A DNA stretch of 64,000 nucleotides from Phoronis australis (taxonomy: Eukaryota; Phoronida; Phoronidae), in assembly GCA_002633005.1 (NCBI GenBank), contig NMRA01000034.1, positions 471,696 to 535,695 of the forward strand, written 5' to 3'. A program made the position numbers and the translations under genes. Below the pieces are notes generated by a model. The model saw nothing but the letters and a program-made list of their open reading frames with translations. It was not told where the DNA came from and did not search any database. Of this stretch, positions 36,701 to 64,000 are shown in pieces (positions within the stretch are counted from its first letter, which is position 1; each line of letters opens with the position of its first letter).

Positions 36701-37840
36701 CAAATAAAGTTTCAGTCTGCTATTTTATGGAGTGGGATTTAGCTTCACCAGCAATAGCGTTGGACTGCAAACGCGTAGGGTTCAGGGATCAATTCCGCGC
36801 TGAGGCTGATCTCAGAAAAATCAGTTTACTCATACCTTTCCTATGAATGGTTGATATCAATGCAAAAATATCGTTTAGGATAAAATATGGTGGACCAAAA
36901 TTTTTTATGTATCTTTCGATTGATGAAGCAAGATTATGTGACATAATCTGCAGAAAACAAAGAAAAGGACATCTTTAAATCACAGTGACGAGACTGTGGG
37001 TGAAATGTCATGATAAAATCGTATTAAAAACCGCCAAATATACTACTTTGTGTTTAACATAAATTTCCAAGACCCTTTAGGGTGAACTAATTAGTTGATA
37101 GTGTGTCGACAGTGACATTACTGCTTAGCAACCAGTTCAAGACTCAAAGGTTTCTGTAGTTATCGGTTAAAGCAAACACGACACAGTGGTTTGATTATCT
37201 AGTCATTGTATGTAATACTAGTTTTATTATACAAAGAACTAACACACCTTTCACTTACAAGCATAAACACTGCCCATGGAACACACTTGGCTGTAAAAAC
37301 TAGGTTCCTTTTTGCCATATTTTCAGAGTTTTGTTTTTGTCACTTGTTACTCTCCAATTTCGGGCCTATGTGACATCACTGAAATTCTTTGTTAACAAAT
37401 CCTATAGACGGTAATTGCCTTACGAAGACATTCAAGAAAGTTTACAAAAGCCACAGCAAACCACGTTTCTTCTTCAAATAAATTATAGGCATCGACGACT
37501 TTGCAGACATAGTATCATCAATTTCGGTCGGATCTGATTTTGAATTGAGAACTTGATTTCATCTATTAAGAAACCATATATGGTTCTTTTTTATGAAAAA
37601 TGATAAACGTGTCATTATTTAGGTACATTTCTGTGGTATCATGGAGTTAGATTTAAATTCCTTGTCAGAACTTGCCTTTAAACCATTAATCAATTCTACG
37701 TCCTCGGGAACGTCTGGCTGTATTTCCACGGTAAATCCCACGTAACCCCTATCTTCCAGACTCAATGCCGAATCGCCTCGTTGTATAAGTGCGCACAAAT
37801 GTCCTACAATCACAGCAACGAAAAATCTTCCTAAGCTCAT
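23763..37840 (-). CDS. CLCA: CLCA-family protein (calcium-activated chloride channel regulator), complete, 12 exons, about 1000 aa
   Basis: Exons in gene order: 37840-37676, 36472-36181, 35802-35279, 34374-34144, 33632-33419, 33154-33051, 29373-29248, 29057-28953, 28635-28353, 28087-27929, 27554-27327 and 24334-23763. Joined they stay in frame for 1000 codons. Residues 1-25 are a signal peptide. The CLCA N-terminal domain follows (QPDVPED, IPETW, GRLFVHQFAKYRYGVF), then a Cys-rich segment, a VWA domain with MIDAS DISGS at 320-324, WTYFIERG and DDGLGADTTANDGIYS beta domains, an FnIII-like WTAPGEDF region, a membrane helix at about 935-960 and a 40-residue tail beginning KKKSRK. CLCA proteins are secreted or surface proteins that modulate chloride channels and mucus. 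Here the usual HExxH protease motif is HQFAK (158-162). Introns 1 and 9 begin with GC. Exons 5-6 occur twice because of a contig overlap. Confidence 0.9.
24595..25640 (+). mobile_element. Decayed LINE C-terminal region (zinc-knuckle and endonuclease-like)
   Basis: Broken frames give KWEAAVAEADSRLRQG, then LWEKAEDDRCDSCGEPGTLQ with HTLSSCK (a CxxC...H...C knuckle), WRHNQVLKVL, and then VRPDVVLWSDSLREVATVEL with TVPWE, ending in PVEINCRG. The RPD...VELT spacing resembles a PD-(D/E)xK restriction-like endonuclease. This order occurs at the end of some metazoan LINE proteins. It carries stops and frameshifts and lies on the strand opposite to CLCA, in the intron between exons 11 and 12. Confidence 0.55.
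25337..27274. repeat. Contig-overlap duplication around N at 26305
   Basis: 25337-26304 (968 bp) and 26306-27274 (969 bp) match throughout with scattered single-base changes. They contain the tail of the LINE relic and the same intron sequence, including identical 60-codon open frames at 25701 and 26671. It lies in the CLCA intron between exons 11 and 12, so coding is unaffected. Confidence 0.88.
30017..30598 (-). CDS. CLCA: Second assembly copy of CLCA exons 5 and 6
   Basis: Exon 5 at 30598-30385 and exon 6 at 30120-30017 have the same lengths (214 and 104 nt), phases and nearly the same sequence as 33632-33419 and 33154-33051. Together they would add 106 in-frame codons repeating part of the VWA domain, which no CLCA protein has. 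With the N at 32869, this marks them as the other haplotype copy, not a real exon duplication. Confidence 0.8.
30668..30790. repeat. (TACA)n microsatellite, first copy
   Basis: Nearly pure TACA repeats interrupted by GTACATCATACG, preceded by a CACA/GTGT tract. It lies beside CLCA exon 5, upstream of its acceptor on the minus strand. The second haplotype copy is at 33725-33835 with a different length and a (CACG)n tract. Confidence 0.85.
30824..32868 (-). mobile_element. DIRS-like tyrosine-recombinase retroelement, partial and frameshifted
   Basis: On the minus strand from 32868 downward: a reverse transcriptase with GFRIGV, SPLGLIPKKDSGKFRLIHNL, AKTDIQDAFRHVPIHP, GQYYFDRCLPFGLSSS and the catalytic HIDDFFFVGP, then an RNase H region (VYTDSASVHLGFAA, ITFKELFPIVLALEIW, KHIPGKTNFITDKLSR), then the first residues of a recombinase N-terminal domain (RASLAPSTISTY). 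This order and these motifs are those of DIRS/Ngaro-like elements. At least two frame changes (about 31540 and 31140) and both ends missing show a dead, truncated copy. It lies in a CLCA intron, same strand as CLCA. Confidence 0.75.
33725..33835. repeat. (TACA)n microsatellite, second copy
   Basis: Second haplotype copy of the tract at 30668-30790. It has more uninterrupted TACA units and only one CATACGTACA interruption, and is preceded by a (CACG)n tract at about 33679-33710. Confidence 0.85.
34628..35053. mobile_element. TIR element with internal assembly gap
   Basis: The left end gggagcgttcatatattgtg and the right end, whose complement reads gggagcgttcacatattacg, are inverted copies about 425 bp apart. 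The flank TTT is present on both sides. It lies in CLCA intron 3 and contains the N-run at 34676-34758. Confidence 0.6.
34676..34758. other. Assembly gap (83 N)
   Basis: Run of N inside the TIR element of CLCA intron 3; no coding sequence is missing. Confidence 1.
35880..35957. repeat. Tandem duplication of about 39 bp in CLCA intron 2
   Basis: The stretch gagggaaaaatatttccaaa followed by tgaacaagaggaaataaa occurs twice in a row with one base difference. Confidence 0.8.
36565..36835 (+). mobile_element. tRNA-derived SINE-like element, copy 1
   Basis: Shares a collinear, diverged sequence with 47216-47760: TTTGACYAGAGCTAnAA, ATTCTCrCCGTTGT, TGAAATCArG, TCTGCTrTTTAT, then a tRNA-like head with a GGGTTCAGGGATCAATTCCG segment resembling a polymerase III B box, then TGATCTCAG. 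It lies in CLCA intron 1. Confidence 0.5.
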
Positions 37841-40170
37841 GTTAGTTGTGGTGGTATTAAAAAGCGATCCAACATGATCTCGGATATTTTACAGAGCGCC
37901 AACGTAAATGTCGAACAATCGAGTAAATGTACTTCTCGGTATATGAGAACCAATATGTCACACATAAACCTTCGTTCTTATCAAAAAGATAAACTGTATT
38001 GATTAATAAATATGAGATATATTCTACGGAATACACGATGCCCATCAGACGATGGTATGGAGCAATGCACCACCTCTTTACTGGAGGATCCAGGATCAGT
38101 CACGACAGGGGATGATTACAATGCTCCTCTGTGTAATTAACCTTAGAATGACGCAGAACAATGGGTGTTTTGTGTTGTTCTTCACACAAACTGAGAACTG
38201 AGGTAGAAACAACATTTCTGGAAAAATCACATACACAATGTATTGACGAGTACAACTAAACACACACGCCAGGCTAATTCAATTATGCCAGGACCAGAAG
38301 TCTAATCTTTGTACCCGAAATCAAACTCGAATGTATTTTTTGAATTTTTTAATTCTACTTACACGCACATGCAAAGTGTCGATTATTGTATCCTCGAGTA
38401 CAGAATGGTTAGCACGTATAACAATATTATTCTAGTTTGCACTTGATGAACCCAGCATTGGGGCTAAAAGTTCATGTCTGGACTAAAATTTTATTTTCGC
38501 GTTCTTATTCGAAATCTCGAGATCTGCTCGAGTTTTCAGCTCGAATATAAGGGCTGTCAATTAAAAACTTGGACTAGAGACTCGCATGTATAATGTACTC
38601 GAGAACAAACTAGGAGCCAATACTCTCGGCCTCGCACAAAAGTAGAAGAAAATGTTAAAAATCATTTCCAGCTCGATTTTGAATACAAAAATTAGACGCT
38701 GGTCCTAAAATGACCTGATACAAAATTATTGACATCACAAACATCCATATAGCATGTCAACGATAGTAAATAAACAATCCGGGTCAAACGGCAAAATGGT
38801 TTTTGTGTTAAATACAAGTTGGGCTTGTAATAAAAAGTAGTAATTGATAGAACAAAAATAACTGTGTGCTATGCGTATAAACCAAAAAATATATATCCGA
38901 AGCACAAGATTACATGTCGTAAGTATTTTAAAAATTAATTTTCTAAGCAAACAACTGCATTATTAACAGCAAAAATGTGGCACGTGACCACAAACCAATA
39001 TTGTTGTTAAGCAATTTAAAAATTTTTAAAGTTTTTTTAACATTCATCGGCTATTCACAAAATACTATACGATGAAAAAAAAAATAATAAACCACGAGCG
39101 TTGGTCACAGTTACTATGCCACTGGCCTCACTACGCTTTGTGATTAGTGCCATCTATTGGTTGGAAATATATGCACGTTCTATAGTTGTTATTTCAGTAA
39201 GAGTATATATTTCCTGAAAGTAGAAAGCATTGTAGACTTTCATTTTGGAGTTTCTTACTCAGCGAACTTGTCCGACAAGTTTGCCCCCTCACATAAAAGG
39301 TTGTCAGTATGATAAAAAACAGCAACTCTATCGGGCTGGTGGTACTTTATTTAGCGATTCACGCTTTTAGTTTGGCTTTTACAATGACCATCTTGTTAAT
39401 TTGCGCAAATTCTTACAGCCGGACAAAATGTTGGGCCCTCCTTGTGATATCCTAAATCCGCCACTGTAACGGTTAATTTGCCCCGCTCTGGCTACCAACA
39501 AATCTGATTATCGATTGTTTTCCTTCAGTTGATTTATCTTAAATCCGGTTCGTATTCCGGGTGTCACTACATGTGATTTTTTTATTTATGGATCTCTCAT
39601 TTCGCTGAAAAAAACGAGCATTGTTGACGAAAATTTTATTTATCGCACGTCTTGGAAGGGCCATTGCTCTAGTCATGACTCCCGGCAGCAGTATAGGTTT
39701 GTACTTTGAGCCCCTTGTCCGTCACAGCGTGGCTGATAGTAAGAGACCCGACTACCACAACCCATCTGAGCGCAGACAAACAATATCTAATGGCCTTCGT
39801 GAAATGAATCATGATTAACGATGCTCTTCGATTCTATGAATTATTTATTCTGACCTGAGTCCGCAGTCGGCCCCGCTTGTGGTACTAGGTATGCGGAATG
39901 GTTTGGGTATTGTAAGACTATTTTTGGACAGGAATATATTCAGTTCTGATTAGTAGCTAACATTATACTACATATTTTTTTCATACCATTTTTGTATTGT
40001 GCTGTTTGTGTTGTATACATGTAGGCTGCATGGAATCTGAATATTACATGGCTGTGTTTGTAAGTCGGGCGGGTCATTCTAGAAGACATGAGCGACATCT
40101 TTTGAGAGATAGTCTAACATTTCCTCCAATCAGAAGTGACTAATCGATCGTGTTCGAAACTGTTTCCATC
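37841..40170. promoter_or_regulatory. Divergent intergenic region between CLCA and NMT
   Basis: The start codons of CLCA (minus, 37840) and NMT (plus, 40171) face away from each other 2.3 kb apart. No gene or clear promoter element can be named. Most of it is A+T-rich. A lone hAT-type right end (AAATCCGCCACTG) is at about 39456. ATGGCGG at the NMT start resembles a YY1-type site common at housekeeping starts. Confidence 0.4.
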
Positions 40171-61107
<20,937 letters not shown>

Positions 61108-61326
61108 CACAAGCCAGTAAACCACTGCCCTCTAGTGGCTGTATAGCTAAGGAGCCTCATGGAAAGGAGAAGCAGAAATGATACACGATGGATATCGTTC
61201 TCAATTCTTTTGGATAAAATGTTTTTAAAACGTGATCCCAACAAGAATTTTGATCATGTATTCAGCAACTGGTCATTCTGTTAATGTTGTGGCAAATACT
61301 GATAACCTATGGTTGTTCTTGTGGTC

Positions 61327-61332
61327 AATAAA
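61327..61332 (+). terminator. Poly(A) signal of NMT
   Basis: AATAAA lies 220 bases after the TAA, followed by a GT-rich stretch (gtgcatgcatg). A second AATAAA-like site is near 61553. Confidence 0.5.
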
Positions 61333-61733
61333 GTGCATGCATGTATTTAAAATGTTACGCAATGAAATATTGTATACCAGGTCTGACAGTTTTGAAAAGA
61401 GTTTCTGGTAAATGGCAAGCCACATGCGTGCTGTTCAAGGCATAGTTTATGTATAATGTACAACTTGTAAAATTATGTATAAGTATAATGCAATTCACGA
61501 CGCATAAATAAGTCAATGTTTGTTTTGTACGTATATTGTGTACAGGTTGAACAAATAAATGGTGGCATTCTGCTTCTGTGTTTTTAACAAAATTTATTGA
61601 AACAAAACAAAAACCCATAAAATCAGTATTGCTTTTTCCAACTGAGGTAAAAAGATGCTACATGATTGTATTAATCCACTCTCTGTCAAAATCTCACTTT
61701 TGGGTCACATCGTTAACACTTTATAAACTCAAG

Positions 61734-62010
61734 TCAATCTCAAGATGGCGTGGAAATTATTTTGGAAACATTTTGTCCCGTCAGCACGCCATCTTTTGGC
61801 CACATCACGTGACGTAAGGAATATAAGTCTAAAAAAATTCCTGCCCGGACCAGGACTTGAACCCAGGACCTGCTTACTGTGCAGACGCTCTAGCTACCGA
61901 GCTGGATTTTTTTCAGATTTATATTCATTAGGTCATGTGATGTGGCCAAAAGATGGCGTGCTGATGGGACAAATTTTTCCCATATAATTTCCACGCCATA
62001 TTGAGATTGA
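61734..62010. mobile_element. Palindromic element with a tRNA-like core
   Basis: Arms 61734-61818 and 61930-62010 are reverse complements (shared: CAATCTCAAkATGGCGTGG, CAGCACGCCATCTTTTGGCC, ACATCACrTGAC). Between them, 61839-61906 on the minus strand is tRNA-like: D-arm GCTC...GAGC, and a B-box-like GGGTTCAAGTCC at 61853-61864. Confidence 0.65.
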
Positions 62011-62083
62011 CATATATTATTCATATACACTACTGGAGAACAAGTGTAAGATGCCCACTAGTGATTTGTGTTTGACCAGTGAT

Positions 62084-62240
62084 CCCTATGGTTCAGTGGC
62101 TAAAGCGTCTGCACAGTTGGCAGAAGGTCGTGGGTTTGAGTCCCGGTCGGGGGCAGGAATTTTTTGAGACGTGTTCACTAAGTCACGTGATGTAGCTAAA
62201 AGATGGCATCCTGACGGGACAAAATGTTTTCAACACTTAT
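62084..62240 (+). mobile_element. Second, one-armed copy of the tRNA-like element
   Basis: 62084-62158 is tRNA-like on the plus strand (TGGTTCAGTGGCTAAAGCG and GGGTTTGAGTCC). It is followed by the arm sequence GTCACGTGATGTAGCTAAAA with GATGGCATCCTGACGGGACA. The opposite arm is absent. The anticodon loop lacks the usual T33, so it is not a working tRNA gene. Confidence 0.6.
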
Positions 62241-64000
62241 AAACTTGGTGTTGTTCTTAATAAATCAAGTTAGAGGCTATTCGTGGCCTCAGAAGAATTG
62301 CAGTTTTTGTTATTGTTGGAGATCAGGCACAACAGCGTGGTTTGTCACAGCAGGACATTTTGTTCCCAGACTAGTAGAGAGTATTTATGAACAGTCGGTA
62401 ATTCCCAGACGTTACTTTTCATTTGAGAAAGGTACACACATTGATAACAGTTTTACAGTTGGTCTAAATCAAAAATTAATTTAATATTTGACGTGGTTTT
62501 GAAAGCTTTTCAGTGGAAATGGCTTTATAGACGAAATACAGTCGAACCTTGCGCCCTGTTCCGGTGTTGACTATTGTATGCAAGTCTACCCTGGTTGCAA
62601 TTATTTATCCTTATAATATACAGACGGATTTCAAAGATTTGTTGATGTAGTGTGCTGTTACGAGGTTAGACTGCAATGGATTTCCTGGGAACATTTTAAA
62701 AATGCGATTGTCCTCGATACCATGTCTTTGGATACAGCATTAGTCAATATTTTTCCAGCATTTTACGCAGATCAGACATGACCTCAGTGGTGCATGCAAG
62801 TACTTGAGAGATATTAATTGGCTCATGCCGTAGATTGCGCGAATAAGCCCTCAATGAAATTTCTTGGTATATAAAACTTATCTAGTGTTTGTCGCGATTG
62901 CAGAAACTACTGTACAATTGCATACTTTGGTTTGATTTGGAAAGAATGTGATTAGGCTTACCATATACTGTCTTTATCAGATCAACAGTATGGCCACAGC
63001 ACTACTACAACTCTCTTGCTTTGGTCAGTTTCTTCGTAATCCAGAACTTCACTCTGCTTTCAAAAGTGATTACTGTCAAGTTACATGTGGCATCAACATT
63101 GAAATGTTACTTCAATCCATCAGAATTGTAATTCAGAATTACCATCATGACAAAAACATACAAGTGTTGAAAAATCCCATCTTTAATTAAAATTTATAAT
63201 TACTTGAAACATGCCATAAAACCCAGAAAAATAATGCAAACATTTCAATACAATTAAATGAGGCAATTGGATCAAACCTGACAAATTACAATTACAAATA
63301 ATTACACAAAATCCCAAATTTACTTCCTGTATAATCAGTAAAAAATTCATATATAATAAAATTGAGACTCATTAGACATCCTCACAACAACTAGACAAAA
63401 CATCCATTTCCTATTGGCTAGAATGTGCTTAAAATTTTGGCTTAATCTCGAAAAAATCACAACATGTGCTGCTTCACGCACTTTGTTGAAATCACAGCAA
63501 CTTACTGTGCAAGGCCCATGGACTAAATAAACATTTAAGCAGTTAGGTACACTGTTACATTAAACTCCGGCTAAATTTCAACAAAAACACTATTCTACTA
63601 CGAAAAAAATTTGACTAGACTGCAAAATAATTCTGACAAGATGTTCGTCATTTGACAGAGTTTTGCCCAAGTTTGCTCATTCATTTTTTAAAAACTAACT
63701 TTAGAACAAAAGTTAAGATACTTTTGACATCGAAAATCACTAGAGGTTTTGATACTCACAAAACAATATTCGAAGTCAGCTTACAAGTATATTTACCATG
63801 CACAGCCTTATCGAGGAAATGTTTAATTTAATTAAAATAAAAATATCAAAAATGAATTCAGCTCACAACACTTACTAATACTAAATAATAATAAGCACCA
63901 ATCCAGGATGGGGTCAAGTAATCATGAATTCCTGCTTGGTCGCTTATGTCCAAATCTCAAGCACGCTTAATGACTGTGCTTCGTCGGACCATTCTAGGAC
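62241..64000. other. No feature recognised
   Basis: A+T-rich sequence with only short frames lacking family motifs. Intergenic sequence, or the 3' UTR of an unseen neighbour, are both possible. Confidence 0.5.

Noticed and set aside
62084-62158. Functional tRNA gene
   Set aside because: A- and B-box-like segments are present, but the anticodon loop lacks T33 and the acceptor stem pairs poorly; it is the head of a repeat.
62948-63190. 80-codon frame near the right edge
   Set aside because: No recognisable domain, signal or splice context; its length is expected by chance in this amount of sequence.

Overview
The window is nuclear DNA from an animal. It is about 60% A+T, its genes are split by GT-AG introns of 0.1 to 6 kb, and it is full of small transposon relics, SINE-like and LINE fragments and microsatellites. 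Gene content (N-myristoyltransferase, a CLCA-family protein, SNTX/MACPF-type modules) and intron style suggest a marine invertebrate deuterostome (hemichordate, echinoderm or cephalochordate-like). That placement is inference; the species cannot be fixed from the sequence.

Layout. (1) 335-19995, + strand: a tandem series of SNTX-type (stonustoxin-like fold, MACPF/CDC superfamily) modules. Equivalent exons recur with equal or near-equal lengths and all introns are phase 0. The first module enters from the left edge. The second sits behind a 1.16-kb exon with octapeptide repeats and ten 25-residue repeats. The third ends in coiled-coil exons and a two-exon C2 domain with a stop at 19995. Whether this is one long gene or two or three genes cannot be settled here. 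(2) 19996-23762: intergenic, with a hairpin MITE and a 1.4-kb TIR element. (3) 23763-37840, - strand: a complete 12-exon CLCA gene (about 1000 aa) with signal peptide, degenerate metalloprotease motif, intact VWA MIDAS and C-terminal membrane helix. Its introns hold a LINE relic, a DIRS-like retroelement and a TIR element. (4) 37841-40170: a 2.3-kb divergent intergenic region. (5) 40171-61107, + strand: a complete 13-exon NMT gene (525 aa) with a poly-lysine N-terminal region and the invariant C-terminal end. (6) 61108-64000: 3' UTR, tRNA-derived repeats and apparently empty sequence.

Assembly. Four single-N positions (16699, 26305, 32869, 50497) each join two near-identical 0.6-1.0 kb copies of the same locus. 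These look like unmerged overlapping contigs of two haplotypes, not true duplications. They duplicate NMT exon 5, CLCA exons 5-6 and part of an SNTX-type exon. Two longer N-runs (34676-34758 and 52145-52561) are ordinary gaps, each inside a TIR element.

The three coding regions have no evident joint pathway. The most interesting biology is the SNTX-type module joined to a C2 domain (a perforin-like layout made from a different MACPF branch), the CLCA protein that has lost its HExxH motif and uses two GC-AG introns, decayed tandem exon copies in NMT, and repeats that combine a tRNA-like core with inverted arms.
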